Source: Desertibacillus haloalkaliphilus (GTDB lineage: Bacteria > Bacillota > Bacilli > Bacillales > KJ1-10-99). Taken from it: a stretch of DNA of 64,000 nt. The translations under genes and the position numbers were made by a program. The stretch spans positions 62,001 through 126,000 of the forward strand of contig NZ_JAHPIV010000007.1 in assembly GCF_019039105.1 (NCBI RefSeq). The letters run 5' to 3'. The number at the start of each line of letters is the position of its first letter. Position 1 is the first letter of the stretch. Below the pieces are notes generated by a model that saw nothing but the letters and a program-made list of their open reading frames with translations, searched no databases and was not told where the DNA came from. Below, piece by piece: positions 1 through 9,153 of this stretch.

Positions 1-400
1 CAATCAATCGATTTGTTGGAGTGATCAAATCACGATGAGGGTATATACCGGTATCTAGAACTGCAATCCCAACATCGTTACCTGTCACCCCAACCCTTTG
101 CCCTACATTAACCGCTCCAATCGCAGGCGTTGCCACATCTAACACCGCTTTTACTGGATAATCAAAACAAATATATTGAATATCTGGGTGTCGCTGCAGA
201 TCTTCTATCGTTGTTCTACAATAGCTACCCGTCATCATTTTTAAGCCACGTAGTGAAGATCGATGTTGATCTCTCTTCCTTAAGCGACAATAATCGTTTA
301 TATGACAAGAAGAGACAGTGTCTTTTAATGTGATGACGACGGGAATAACCTCCGCCTCATTATGAGATAGCATCTGCATGACCTTTTTATCCGTCTTCAT
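1..400 (-). CDS. aprX: AprX-like subtilisin-family serine protease (5' part, cut by window edge)
   Basis: The first 133 residues are visible; the rest lies beyond position 1. The ATG at 400-398 follows an AAGGAGG box with 5 nt spacing. After a propeptide-like region (residues 1-85) comes a segment resembling Bacillus AprX (VKAVLDVATPAIG), then the catalytic aspartate block IAVLDTGIYPH with Asp116. The His and Ser of the S8 triad are outside the window. There is no signal peptide, which fits the AprX group of intracellular or non-classically exported subtilases. The 63 bp to the next leftward signal (the htpG terminator) suggest independent transcription. The family call is firm; AprX rather than another S8 subtype is inferred from the segment before the Asp block. 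Confidence 0.85.
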   Translation of the reverse strand, partial: MKTDKKVMQMLSHNEAEVIPVVITLKDTVSSCHINDYCRLRKRDQHRSSLRGLKMMTGSYCRTTIEDLQRHPDIQYICFDYPVKAVLDVATPAIGAVNVGQRVGVTGNDVGIAVLDTGIYPHRDLITPTNRLI

Positions 401-549
401 ACTAGCCTCCTTCCCCCGTATCTTAAATGTTTTGACATACATCTCGAGGGATCATAAATTATCTTCTTTTTATACCATGCAATGAATAGCCATATGGAAA
501 CGGTCAGAAGCGGAAACAACAGATTCCTTCTATTCTCGAATAGAAAACA

Positions 550-589
550 AAAAAAAGGCTCCAAAGGTATACTTCTCACCTATGGAACC
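550..589 (-). terminator. rho-independent terminator of htpG
   Basis: Imperfect stem GGCTCCAAAGG / CCTATGGAACC. On the minus strand it is followed by a T-run (forward A-run 550-556), just after the htpG stop codon. Confidence 0.8.
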
Positions 590-602
590 TATCTAAAGAA
601 TG

Positions 603-2483
603 TTAAACCATGACTTTACATATATTATTTGAAAACTCAACAGGATCTTCTACTGGCAATCCTTCAATCATACATGCTTGATTATATAATAAGTTTGTAT
701 AAAGCTTAACTTTCCCCTTGTCATTTTCAAACGCCTCTTTCACCGAATGAAACACATCGTGCCCTGTATTAATTTCTAATACCTTATCTGCCTTGATATG
801 TTGGTTATCAGGCATCGCCTGAATCACTTTTTCCATTTCAATACTCACGTCACCTTCACTCGCCAAACAAACCGGATGATTTTTTAATCGCTTCGAAACA
901 CGCACATCCTTGACTTTGCCTGCTAGTGTTTCTTTCATGAGATCAAATATTTCTTTGTACTCTTCTGCTTCAGCTTCTGTATTCGCATCGTTTTCATCAG
1001 CTTCAATCCCTAAATCCCCACTTGCAACGGATTTGAATTCTTTATCTTTGTAACTCATCAACACCTTAATCGCAAACTCATCGATATCTTCGGTGAAATA
1101 AAGAATCTCATAACCTTTATCTGCAACTAGCTCTGTTTGTGGTAGTTTTTCGATACGGTCATACGATTCACCCGTTGCATAATAAATATACTTTTGGTCG
1201 TCAGACATTCTTGACACATACTCATCTAGCGTCACGAGTTGCTTTTCTGTTGACGAATAGAACATCAGTAAATCTTGAAGAACATCCTTGTCACTACCAA
1301 AGTTGCTATACACACCAAATTTTAATTGGCGTCCAAACGATTCATAGAACTTTTTATAGTCCTCTCGTTCATTTTTCAGCAATCGCTGCAATTCACTTTT
1401 AATTTTATTTTTAATGTTTTTGGCAATTTGCTTTAATTGACGATCGTGTTGAAGCATTTCACGGGAAATATTGAGCGATAAATCCTCTGAATCAACCATA
1501 CCTTTGACAAAGCTAAAGTAATCCGGGAGTAAGTCCGCACATTTATCCATAATCAATACGCCATTTGAATAAAGCTCTAAGCCTTTTTCATACTCCTTCG
1601 TATAATAATCAAAAGGAATCGTCTCAGGGATAAATAAAATCGCATTATAACGTAGCATTCCATCGACGCTAATATGAACATGTTTTATCGGCTTGTCAAA
1701 CCCATAGCGTTTCTCTTGATAAAAGTTCTCGTAATCTTCATCGGTGAGCTCACTTTTGTTTTTTCTCCAAATCGGAACCATACTATTGACGACTTGTTCC
1801 TCTCGAACTTCTTCGTACTCATCATCGCTACCTTCTTTTTTCTTTCTTGTTGTCACATCCATTTTTATTGGGTAGCGGATGAAATCGGAATATTTTTTTA
1901 CAATCTGTTGCAGGCGATGTTCCTCTAGGTATTCATCAAAGCGCTCATCTTCGCTATTTTCTTTTACCTTCAATATCACTTCTGTTCCGACTTCATCCTT
2001 TTGCGTCTGCTCAATCGTATAGCCTTCTTCTCCGGTTGATTCCCATTTATAAGCAACATCACTGCCTAAAGGTTTACTGATCACAGTGACCGTATCTGCT
2101 ACCATAAAAGCAGAATAAAAACCAACACCGAATTGACCAATAATATCGTATCCATCTTTTAATTCTGTCTCGTTTTTGAATGCTAGTGAACCACTCTTTG
2201 CAATCGTCCCAAGGTTATTCTCAAGTTCCTCTTCTGTCATTCCAATACCGCTATCAATAATCTTTAACGTTCGATCTTCCTTATCCGCAACCACTTTTAT
2301 GTAGTAATTATCTTGATCAAAGACGAGCGAATCATCTGTAAGTGCTTTGTAATAGATTTTATCAATTGCATCACTCGCATTTGAAATTAACTCACGCAAA
2401 AAAATTTCACGATGGGTGTAAATGGAGTTGATCATCATTTCTAATAGTCTCTTTGATTCTGCTTTAAATTGTTTTTGGACCAC
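603..2483 (-). CDS. htpG: HtpG, Hsp90-family molecular chaperone
   Basis: 626 residues, the normal bacterial Hsp90 length. ATP-dependent cytosolic chaperone dimer. The GHKL ATPase domain is intact: [12 protein letters not shown] near residue 30 with the catalytic Glu and Mg-binding Asn, DSGIGMT, and [11 protein letters not shown]. The charged linker is short and acidic, and middle and C-terminal dimerisation domains follow. The start is GTG at 2483 with AAGGAG 8 nt upstream. The gene is monocistronic with its own promoter and terminator. The upstream region holds a CIRCE-like element (separate entry), implying HrcA control, which is not how B. subtilis controls its htpG. Confidence 0.97.
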   Translation of the reverse strand: MVQKQFKAESKRLLEMMINSIYTHREIFLRELISNASDAIDKIYYKALTDDSLVFDQDNYYIKVVADKEDRTLKIIDSGIGMTEEELENNLGTIAKSGSLAFKNETELKDGYDIIGQFGVGFYSAFMVADTVTVISKPLGSDVAYKWESTGEEGYTIEQTQKDEVGTEVILKVKENSEDERFDEYLEEHRLQQIVKKYSDFIRYPIKMDVTTRKKKEGSDDEYEEVREEQVVNSMVPIWRKNKSELTDEDYENFYQEKRYGFDKPIKHVHISVDGMLRYNAILFIPETIPFDYYTKEYEKGLELYSNGVLIMDKCADLLPDYFSFVKGMVDSEDLSLNISREMLQHDRQLKQIAKNIKNKIKSELQRLLKNEREDYKKFYESFGRQLKFGVYSNFGSDKDVLQDLLMFYSSTEKQLVTLDEYVSRMSDDQKYIYYATGESYDRIEKLPQTELVADKGYEILYFTEDIDEFAIKVLMSYKDKEFKSVASGDLGIEADENDANTEAEAEEYKEIFDLMKETLAGKVKDVRVSKRLKNHPVCLASEGDVSIEMEKVIQAMPDNQHIKADKVLEINTGHDVFHSVKEAFENDKGKVKLYTNLLYNQACMIEGLPVEDPVEFSNNICKVMV

Positions 2484-2530
2484 GTAAATCTCTCCTTCCA
2501 GTGTATACCTCTATTGATTCCGAAGTACTG

Positions 2531-2557
2531 CTAGCACTCGATAAACCCAAGTGCTAA
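2531..2557 (-). promoter_or_regulatory. CIRCE-like HrcA operator before htpG
   Basis: On the minus strand it reads TTAGCACTT-N9-GAGTGCTAG, matching the CIRCE consensus TTAGCACTC-N9-GAGTGCTAA at 16 of 18 arm positions with the exact 9-nt spacer. It lies about 10 bp downstream of the predicted -10 and upstream of the ribosome binding site, the usual CIRCE position. Confidence 0.85.
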
Positions 2558-2567
2558 TCACATATTT

Positions 2568-2596
2568 TATTTATCATAAAGCAGTAATAGTGTCAA
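2568..2596 (-). promoter_or_regulatory. predicted sigma-A promoter of htpG
   Basis: Perfect -35 TTGACA (2596-2591, minus strand), 17-nt spacer, then a weak -10 TAAATA (2573-2568). The CIRCE-like element begins just downstream, overlapping the expected transcription start. Confidence 0.55.
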
Positions 2597-2659
2597 CACC
2601 TAGTACTAGTAGACACTTAGCACTGGACAAGAAATTCCATGAATTTACCATTCCACCTC

Positions 2660-2690
2660 CCCATACTAAAAGCAATCGCAAACATAGTCT
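2660..2690 (+). promoter_or_regulatory. candidate sigma-E (mother-cell) promoter
   Basis: CCCATACT, 15-nt spacer, CATAGTCT resembles the sigma-E pattern (-35 xxCATATT, -10 CATACAxT). It sits about 45 bp before the first Gln-rich gene. Pattern match only. Confidence 0.4.
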
Positions 2691-2738
2691 GTCACTATAA
2701 GGGTTTTCCCTTAATAAAAATTTCTTGGAGGGATGATA

Positions 2739-3074
2739 ATGTTCGACATCGATGTAAAAAAAGTAAAGAAAGTGATTGAAGACTTGCAGCAACAAATGCA
2801 AGATCAAAAGCAGTGGCAAGAGCAGTTACAAAAACAACTTCAAGAACAGCTGCAGGTGCAAAAACAGCTTCAAGAGCAACTTCAGGCACAACGACAAAAT
2901 CAAAAACAAGTTGATAAGGACGATATCAAGTTCGGTGATATCGGTAACAACAAAACGGTTGTCTCCCACGACAATACGTTCCTTATCATCTTAATTATTG
3001 TCATCTTTGTTGGTGGTGGATCTGGATATGGATTAGATACGGTTCTTTCACAACTATCAAATAATGACAATTAA
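2739..3074 (+). CDS. Gln-rich coiled-coil protein with hydrophobic tail, paralogue 1
   Basis: 111 residues if started at ATG 2739, which has GGAGG with 7 nt spacing; the ATG at 2733 almost touches that box and is rejected. Not a family I recognise. Residues about 1-17 are charged, 18-60 are a near-continuous Gln/Leu/Glu repeat (QLQEQLQ-like heptads, probably coiled coil), then comes the conserved block FGDIGNN around residue 68, then a roughly 20-residue hydrophobic stretch with Gly-Gly and a polar end. The downstream gene is a clear paralogue with the same architecture. A sigma-E-like promoter upstream suggests a spore-coat or exosporium role, but that is inference. Confidence 0.8.
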   Translation: MFDIDVKKVKKVIEDLQQQMQDQKQWQEQLQKQLQEQLQVQKQLQEQLQAQRQNQKQVDKDDIKFGDIGNNKTVVSHDNTFLIILIIVIFVGGGSGYGLDTVLSQLSNNDN

Positions 3075-3123
3075 TCAAGAAATGACCCTAGCAAATGTTC
3101 AACTCTGGAGGTGAATGAAACCA

Positions 3124-3456
3124 ATGCTCGATTTAAACTTTATTTATACAGCTAAATTAATAAAACAATTACAAGCTCAACAAGAAGAACAAAAACAGTT
3201 CCAACAAGAATTGCAACTTCAATTACAAGAACAGATTCAACTTCAAAAACAATTACAAGCTCAACTGCAAGCACAACAGCAAAGCCAAAAGCAACAAGAC
3301 CTTGATACGATCACGTTTGGCGACATCGGAAACAATACGACGAAGGTTAACATCGATCATTCAACACTCTTAATCTTCATCTTAGTTGTGCTCGTTGGTT
3401 CAGGAAATTTGGACAACCGTTTACTAGAGCAATATCTACAGTCCACACAAGTATGA
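3124..3456 (+). CDS. Gln-rich coiled-coil protein with hydrophobic tail, paralogue 2
   Basis: 110 residues from ATG 3124. This start is chosen because MLDLN aligns with MFDID of the upstream paralogue; ATG 3115 lies only 3 nt after the GGAGG and is less likely. Same layout: short head, Gln-rich heptad repeat, FGDIGNNTT block, hydrophobic segment LLIFILVVLVGSG. It is 49 bp after its paralogue, with no terminator between and a strong one after it, so the two are probably co-transcribed. Repeat nucleotide composition (CAA/CAG-rich) makes it prone to length variation. Function unknown. Confidence 0.78.
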   Translation: MLDLNFIYTAKLIKQLQAQQEEQKQFQQELQLQLQEQIQLQKQLQAQLQAQQQSQKQQDLDTITFGDIGNNTTKVNIDHSTLLIFILVVLVGSGNLDNRLLEQYLQSTQV

Positions 3457-3467
3457 TAGACAACACA

Positions 3468-3500
3468 GCTGCCCGATAGGGTTCTCCCTACTAGGGCAGC
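3468..3500 (+). terminator. terminator after the Gln-rich pair
   Basis: Stem GCTGCCC / GGGCAGC with an inner TAGGG / CCCTA pairing, 12 bp after the second stop codon. Confidence 0.75.
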
Positions 3501-3587
3501 CTTTCCATACTCCTAAATCAAAGCGTGACAACGAGTTACAAATCGATAGGCTTTTTGATTGCGACTTTTATTTCAAAGGAAACATCC

Positions 3588-4451
3588 TCAATGTAACGGT
3601 CGATTTACATACTTACCGTGATCAGGAATTGCTATTTCCTCAAACTGGTTAGCTAGTTTCTCTAAGTTTTTGGACAAATCATCACCAGCCATTGGTAACC
3701 CGTGACCTGTTACAGCGATAGCTGGTTTTAACGATTCAAGCTTACGAACAGATGACCATGCACTCTGCCAATCTGGTGTTAAATAACGTGGTGGTCCGCT
3801 AATTTCCTGTTCTTGCGTTAGCACTTTATATAATGATTCTTGCTTCACCGTAACAAAAGCATCACCAGCAATTAAGGTGTGGTCTGAATCTCTGAAGAAT
3901 GAAACATGTCCCGGTGTATGTCCAGGGGTGTGGAGCCAGCGAAATCCCTTAACATGCGGGAGACTTCCATCGGACGGTAGCGGTTGAATATAATCGCCTA
4001 GGTTAACCGGGTCATTCGGAAAAAGTGACGATAGCTTAGCCACTGCCCCACCCTCGACCGTCGGATCTGGTTCTGGATAACTCATTTCACCTGTTAAAAA
4101 GGGAAGTTCAAGTTCGTGAGCATAAACAGGTACATTCCAATGATTGACTAACTCAATAATCGCGCCAACATGATCAAAGTGGCCATGCGTTAAGATAATT
4201 GCTTTTGGTTTGCTGTTTGCCCCAAATCGCTGTTCAGTAACAGAAATGATCTCCTCGGCTGTTTCAGGCATACCTGCATCAATTAAGACAAAGTCCTCAC
4301 TCTTTGGATCACCCACAAAGCATATATTGACGATCTGAACCGTGTACGTATATAGATCAGGCAGAACCTCAATCCCCTGACCACTTGCAAGTGAGGTTGC
4401 CGGAATATACTTGTAGTCACTTCCATAGCTTAATTCATTTTGCTTGTCCAT
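3588..4451 (-). CDS. MBL-fold metallo-hydrolase
   Basis: 287 residues. The metallo-beta-lactamase signature THGHFDH places metal ligands at His89, His91, Asp93 and His94. A second ligand block HTPGHTPGH and the Asp of LIAGDAF follow, then GHGLP near the C-terminus. No signal peptide, so cytosolic. The substrate cannot be told; the family includes thioester hydrolases, lactonases and persulfide dioxygenases. AAGGAG precedes the ATG. A single gene, divergent from the EamA transporter. Confidence 0.88.
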   Translation of the reverse strand: MDKQNELSYGSDYKYIPATSLASGQGIEVLPDLYTYTVQIVNICFVGDPKSEDFVLIDAGMPETAEEIISVTEQRFGANSKPKAIILTHGHFDHVGAIIELVNHWNVPVYAHELELPFLTGEMSYPEPDPTVEGGAVAKLSSLFPNDPVNLGDYIQPLPSDGSLPHVKGFRWLHTPGHTPGHVSFFRDSDHTLIAGDAFVTVKQESLYKVLTQEQEISGPPRYLTPDWQSAWSSVRKLESLKPAIAVTGHGLPMAGDDLSKNLEKLANQFEEIAIPDHGKYVNRPLH

Positions 4452-4602
4452 TTGTCCTTCTCCTTTATTAAAAAATTAATGCATCGTTATTGTTCCTTAG
4501 ATCTTTGATGTCATTCTTTTGTTTTCCTATAATCACCGCAAGAAATATTATTGTTGAATAACAGAGCACTGTCCTTTACGATAGTAAAGGGAGGCGTAGC
4601 TA

Positions 4603-5502
4603 ATGGGGATTTTATTTGCACTACTTACAGCATTTGGCTTTGCAATTAGTAATATTTTTGTTCGAAAAGGGATGGAGAAATCAAAAGGTGATAACGGCTT
4701 TTTAATTACTGTGATTATTAATGTCTTAATATTAGGAATCGCTGCGCTTATTTATCGGTTAGTCGTTACGAATGTACCGATTACAATGTATGGGTTTCTT
4801 TTATTTGCCATTTCAGGTGTATTTACGACATTTTTAGGGCGAATGACCTTATTTATGAGTTACCGTGAAATCGGTCCGAGTCGAGGGGCAGCGATCAAAA
4901 ACAGTGCTCCGTTATTTACCGTTTTATTTGCAGTCTTATTTTTAAATGAATGGATCGGCCTGCTCCCTTCAATTGGAACGTTCTTTGTCCTTGCCGGTTT
5001 AGGGATACAAGGGTTCTTTTTAATCCGACAAACAACTACCACAACGGCGAATGACCAATCAAACCTAAAAAAAGGCTATTTCCTTGCATTATTCTCAGCA
5101 ATGGTATTCGGTACAGGACAAGCGATCCGAAAACCAGGGTTGGAAGAGTTGCCTGATCCTTTTTTTGGTGCTTTTGCCGGGGCATTAACGGCTCTTATCC
5201 TTGTACTTCTCAGCGATTGGAGTAAAGGTGTCTTAAAAACAAACCTACGCAATCAAATCACATCATTTAATTTATTTTACTTATGGTCAGGTTTATTCAC
5301 GAGTATCGCAATGCTATCTTTTTTTATTGGTGTCACTTATATTCAAGTCTCTTATGTCGCCGCAATTGCCGCGATGGAGCCATTGCTTACGATTCTGTTA
5401 AGTAAGTTATTCCTAAGAAAGCAGGAAACGATTGCCCGCTATACGATCTTCTCTTCCCTTATTGTGTTTACAGGTGTTATTATCATTATTTTATTTACGT
5501 AG
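4603..5502 (+). CDS. EamA/DMT-family membrane transporter
   Basis: 299 residues with about ten hydrophobic helices in two homologous halves (EamA repeats, roughly 1-140 and 155-298). This is the usual drug/metabolite transporter layout of an inner-membrane exporter. GGGAGG precedes ATG 4603. A small perfect inverted repeat (CCTTTAC-GATA-GTAAAGG, 4573-4590) overlaps the start of the ribosome binding site. Substrate unknown. A second EamA protein lies at 14.9 kb but is a different subgroup. Confidence 0.88.
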   Translation: MGILFALLTAFGFAISNIFVRKGMEKSKGDNGFLITVIINVLILGIAALIYRLVVTNVPITMYGFLLFAISGVFTTFLGRMTLFMSYREIGPSRGAAIKNSAPLFTVLFAVLFLNEWIGLLPSIGTFFVLAGLGIQGFFLIRQTTTTTANDQSNLKKGYFLALFSAMVFGTGQAIRKPGLEELPDPFFGAFAGALTALILVLLSDWSKGVLKTNLRNQITSFNLFYLWSGLFTSIAMLSFFIGVTYIQVSYVAAIAAMEPLLTILLSKLFLRKQETIARYTIFSSLIVFTGVIIIILFT

Positions 5503-5591
5503 ACATTTTCATGCTTATTTATACATAACAATCTTGAATTCGAAAATAGTAAATAACGTAAATATAGGTCCGGCAAAAGGAGATGTCTAAC

Positions 5592-6164
5592 ATGGCTTTT
5601 ATTTGGGAAGCGATTCTTATGGTGTTTTGCGGGTTCCTCCTATTGAGGGTATCTGGACGGAAATCAATCGCACAAATGACCATTACTACAACCATCGTTA
5701 TGATTTCAATTGGGGCTATTATTGTACAGCCAATTATTGAAGATAGTGTTATAAAAACAATTATAACCATTGCCATTTTTATTGGCATTCTTGTTTTGAT
5801 TGAATACCTCCAAATGAAATTTAATACCCTTGAAAAACTCTTTACCGGAAAAGCGATATCCGTGATTGAAAATGGGCAAGTAAATACAAAAAACTTAAAA
5901 AAAATCCGCTTAACGATCGATAAACTAGAAATGCAAATTCGTCAAAATGGCATTTCAAGTATCGATGACATTAAAAATGCAACAATTGAACCAAATGGTC
6001 AATTAGGCTATGAACTTATGCCTGACGCTCGCCCATTAACAGTCGGGGAATTTAAAAAGCTAATGGGATCGTTGCAGCCACCTTCACCAGATAACACTAG
6101 AAGCCTTTTCCATGAGGTTCAAACGAAACAACATCCTACACCAAACAAAAATAAATTTAAGTAA
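5592..6164 (+). CDS. DUF421 (YetF-type) membrane protein
   Basis: 190 residues from ATG 5592, which has AAGGAG with 9 nt spacing; the ATG at 5583 directly abuts the box. Three N-terminal transmembrane helices (about 5-25, 32-52, 57-77) are followed by the cytosolic DUF421 beta domain. Typical family sequence [14 protein letters not shown] and [15 protein letters not shown] are present, with a variable polar tail. Family members occur in Bacillus spore inner membranes and elsewhere; the molecular role is unclear. It converges with the opuA operon on a shared terminator. Confidence 0.88.
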   Translation: MAFIWEAILMVFCGFLLLRVSGRKSIAQMTITTTIVMISIGAIIVQPIIEDSVIKTIITIAIFIGILVLIEYLQMKFNTLEKLFTGKAISVIENGQVNTKNLKKIRLTIDKLEMQIRQNGISSIDDIKNATIEPNGQLGYELMPDARPLTVGEFKKLMGSLQPPSPDNTRSLFHEVQTKQHPTPNKNKFK

Positions 6165-6172
6165 CTAAAAAA

Positions 6173-6203
6173 GAACCTAACTGCTAAAACAGCAATTAGG
6201 TTC
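6173..6203. terminator. bidirectional terminator between DUF421 gene and opuA operon
   Basis: Stem GAACCTAA(c)TGCT / AGCA(a)TTAGGTTC lying between two convergent stop codons. Confidence 0.8.
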
Positions 6204-6212
6204 CCTCTCTAC

Positions 6213-7082
6213 TTATTCACCAATCATCTCAGCTACATGATCTTGATTTTCATCAATCCATGCTTGTGCAACCTCTTCAGGTGCCATACCGTCTTCAATG
6301 TCAATGATCATTTGTTCAACATCACTAACATCAATGTTCCAATTGCTTAAGAATTGATAAGCATCTGGGGCTCTTTCCTCTAGATCATTATTTGCAATGA
6401 CATGTACTTCTGAAGCAACGAAATACCCTTTTGTGTCTTCTAATACTTTTAGGTCATAGTTGACAAACATTGGGTGTGGACGCCATCCGAAAAAGACAAC
6501 TGGTTCTTCATTTGCCATCTGGCGAGACGCTTGTGCAAGCATTCCACCTTCACTTGAAGAGACATGGTCCATGTCAAGACCGTAATCTTCAATCAGTTCA
6601 CGTGATGTCATCGTTGCACCTGCACCTTCTTCAATACCATAAAACTCATTGCCAAATTGATCTTCAATACCGATCAAATCTTCAACTGTATTAATGTCTT
6701 CGAGATATGTTGGAACAACCCAACCAATATCTCCATCAGGATAACTTACTGAAATACTTGAAAGCTTATCCCCAAATTGTTCCATATAATTCTTATGCAT
6801 ATCCGGTAACCATGCATCCATAAACACATCTAAATCTCCACGTGACAAACCAGCATAAACACCGCCTGCATCTGCACTTACTTCTTCAACTGAGTAACCC
6901 ATATCCTCTAAAATTAACTTCGCTACTTGAGTTGGAGGTACAGTACTTGACCATGGTGTAACACCAAATGTAATCGTAGTATCTCCACTACTTGAATCGG
7001 TGTTCCCTTCCTCAGTCGCACCACAAGCAGCCACTACGGCTAAAATTAAAGCTAATAATGATAATTGTAATATCTTTTTCAC
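6213..7082 (-). CDS. opuAC: OpuAC-type glycine betaine/carnitine substrate-binding lipoprotein
   Basis: 289 residues. Signal peptide with lipobox VVAAC, so Cys20 is lipidated and the protein is anchored outside the membrane. It shows the quaternary-amine binding fold with family aromatics: TPWSS, MDAWLP, GWVVP and FFGWRPHP supply the Trp residues that in OpuAC/ProX cage trimethylammonium groups. Last gene of the operon, 15 bp after the permease. The transporter could import glycine betaine, carnitine, or both. Neighbouring carnitine-converting genes favour a carnitine role, but the sequence cannot settle it. Confidence 0.9.
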   Translation of the reverse strand: MKKILQLSLLALILAVVAACGATEEGNTDSSSGDTTITFGVTPWSSTVPPTQVAKLILEDMGYSVEEVSADAGGVYAGLSRGDLDVFMDAWLPDMHKNYMEQFGDKLSSISVSYPDGDIGWVVPTYLEDINTVEDLIGIEDQFGNEFYGIEEGAGATMTSRELIEDYGLDMDHVSSSEGGMLAQASRQMANEEPVVFFGWRPHPMFVNYDLKVLEDTKGYFVASEVHVIANNDLEERAPDAYQFLSNWNIDVSDVEQMIIDIEDGMAPEEVAQAWIDENQDHVAEMIGE

Positions 7083-7097
7083 GTTTCTTCCTCCTAT

Positions 7098-7928
7098 TTA
7101 TGCTTTTTGTCCTACACCTTGTGTAATTCGGTCTAAAATGATGGCTAACACAACGATTCCTAATCCACCTGTTAATCCAAGCCCAACATTCACACTAGAA
7201 ATTCCAGCAAGAACCGTTGAACCTAGTCCAGGTGCCCCAATCATTGAAGCAATAACTGCCATGGATAACGCCAGCATGATCGTCTGATTGACCCCTGCCA
7301 TAATCGTCGGAACCGCAAGCGGTAATTGGACTTTCAAGAGCATTTGTTTCGATGTTGCTCCAAATGCATGTGACGCTTCAATCAATTCTTCAGATACTTG
7401 TTTAATCCCAAGTGTCGTCATCCGTACAGCTGGTGGTGTTGCAAAGACAAAGGTTGAAATCACCGCAGGAACACCACCGAGACCAAATAGTAGAATCGCA
7501 GGAATTAAATAGACGAAACTAGGTAATGTTTGCATGAAATCAAGTACTGGGCGTAACAATTGGTCAACTTTTTTATATTTTGCACTTAAGATCCCGAGTG
7601 GAATACCGACTAGGATTGAAAAGATCGTCGCGACTAACACAATCGCTAATGTTTGCATCGCATCAGCCCATAAATTGACTGACCCCAAGTACAAGCAACC
7701 AAATAAGGTAAAGATGGCGATCCCTCGACTAGCAAACTTCCAAGCTAGTAAAATTAAAATGACTGTAATCACCTCAGCAGGAACCCATGTTAAAATCGAT
7801 TCAACCCCGCCGATGAAAAAGCCAATAATGGCACTGATCACATCAAAGAATCCACCTAATACTGGAATTAACCATTCATTAACAAAAGTATTCGTCCATT
7901 GTTCAAGAGGTAAATCGAAATAATTCAT
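7098..7928 (-). CDS. opuAB: OpuAB-type quaternary-amine ABC transporter permease
   Basis: 276 residues with 6-7 transmembrane helices and the inner-membrane EAA loop (ELIEASHAFGATSKQMLLKVQLPLAVPTIM in part), which contacts the ATPase. Length and N-terminal amphipathic region match OpuAB/ProW. Its ATG overlaps the ATPase stop by one base (TAATG), implying translational coupling. Membrane component of the betaine/carnitine importer. Confidence 0.92.
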   Translation of the reverse strand: MNYFDLPLEQWTNTFVNEWLIPVLGGFFDVISAIIGFFIGGVESILTWVPAEVITVILILLAWKFASRGIAIFTLFGCLYLGSVNLWADAMQTLAIVLVATIFSILVGIPLGILSAKYKKVDQLLRPVLDFMQTLPSFVYLIPAILLFGLGGVPAVISTFVFATPPAVRMTTLGIKQVSEELIEASHAFGATSKQMLLKVQLPLAVPTIMAGVNQTIMLALSMAVIASMIGAPGLGSTVLAGISSVNVGLGLTGGLGIVVLAIILDRITQGVGQKA

Positions 7929-9130
7929 TACGCGATCACCTCTTCTTTACGATTTGTTTTTCCTAAATCTAGTCCAGCTAGAATCGATGTTTTCACAACT
8001 ACACCTATTAATTTATCGTCCTGAACCACCGCAATCGGATGTTTCGTGTCTGCCGCGACTCCAAACAATTGGTGTAACGGCGTGTTCGGTTTAGTAGTAG
8101 CAAAATCATGTACTAACAGGTCCTCTTCCCAGGACGACTGATTCATCCCTTCGACTGCTTTATCATAGGTTAATAGACCTTTAAGCTGCCCTTTGTCATC
8201 TACGACAAATATGCTTGACAACTCAGCTTCCTGCATTTTTTTCACCGCAACACTTGCACCTTCACTCCAAGTAACAACAGCTTGAGGCTTTGTCATCACA
8301 TGAGCCGCTTCAAGGACTCTCGAACGATCGACATCGTTCACAAAGCTAGCAACATAATCATTAGCAGGAAACTCTAGTATTTCCTCAGATGTCCCGATCT
8401 GTACGATCCCACCATCTTTCATAATTGCGATACGATCCCCTAACTTAAGAGCTTCGTCTAAGTCATGGGTAATAAATAATATTGTTTTTCCTAACTTTTT
8501 TTGAAGATATAGAAGTTCATCTTGCATCTCTGTTCTTATTAATGGGTCGAGGGCACTGAACGCTTCATCCATCAATAGGATATCGGTGTTGTTCGAAAGT
8601 GCACGTGCTAATCCGACACGTTGTTGCATTCCCCCACTTAACTGGTCCGGATAACTATCCTCATACCCAGCCAGACCTACATCCTCAATTGCTTGTCTCG
8701 CAAGTTTTTCTCTCTCTTCTTTCGGTACATGTTGAATTTCTAAGCCAAATTCAACATTTGCTAGTACCGTCCGATGTGGAAACAAGGCAAATTTCTGGAA
8801 CACCATACCAAGTTTTTTTCGTCTCATCTCTGTTAGAGACTGCTGGTCAGCTTGTGCAATATCATCGCCGTCGATGAGAATTTCACCACTTGTCGGTTCA
8901 ATTAAGCGGTTGATCAGTCGTATCAGCGTGGACTTCCCACTACCTGAAAGACCCATGATGACAAAGAATTCACCTTGCTCCACTGTAAAGGAAGCATTGT
9001 TTACACCAACTGTCATCCCTGTCTCTTCAAGAATTTGATCTTTCCCTTCACCATTTTTAACTCGTTCTAACCCTTCTTCAGGGTTAGAACCAAAGACTTT
9101 TGTAAGATTACTTACTTCAATTTTCTTCAT
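7928..9130 (-). CDS. opuAA: OpuAA-type ATPase with C-terminal CBS domains
   Basis: 400 residues. Walker A GLSGSGKST near residue 60, Q-loop VFQKFALFPHRT, signature LSGGMQQR, Walker B LLMDEAFSALDP and H-loop FITHD are all intact. Residues about 280-395 form a CBS pair; in OpuA-type systems this region senses ionic strength. First transporter gene, starting 23 bp after the thioesterase stop with no visible promoter or terminator between. It therefore probably belongs to the upstream carnitine operon. Confidence 0.93.
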   Translation of the reverse strand: MKKIEVSNLTKVFGSNPEEGLERVKNGEGKDQILEETGMTVGVNNASFTVEQGEFFVIMGLSGSGKSTLIRLINRLIEPTSGEILIDGDDIAQADQQSLTEMRRKKLGMVFQKFALFPHRTVLANVEFGLEIQHVPKEEREKLARQAIEDVGLAGYEDSYPDQLSGGMQQRVGLARALSNNTDILLMDEAFSALDPLIRTEMQDELLYLQKKLGKTILFITHDLDEALKLGDRIAIMKDGGIVQIGTSEEILEFPANDYVASFVNDVDRSRVLEAAHVMTKPQAVVTWSEGASVAVKKMQEAELSSIFVVDDKGQLKGLLTYDKAVEGMNQSSWEEDLLVHDFATTKPNTPLHQLFGVAADTKHPIAVVQDDKLIGVVVKTSILAGLDLGKTNRKEEVIA

Positions 9131-9153
9131 ATGTCTCTCCTTTAAATTGTCAA

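Noticed and set aside
130-333. 67-codon plus-strand ORF
   Set aside because: Antisense to the AprX-like gene, whose family motifs are clear; no ribosome binding site.
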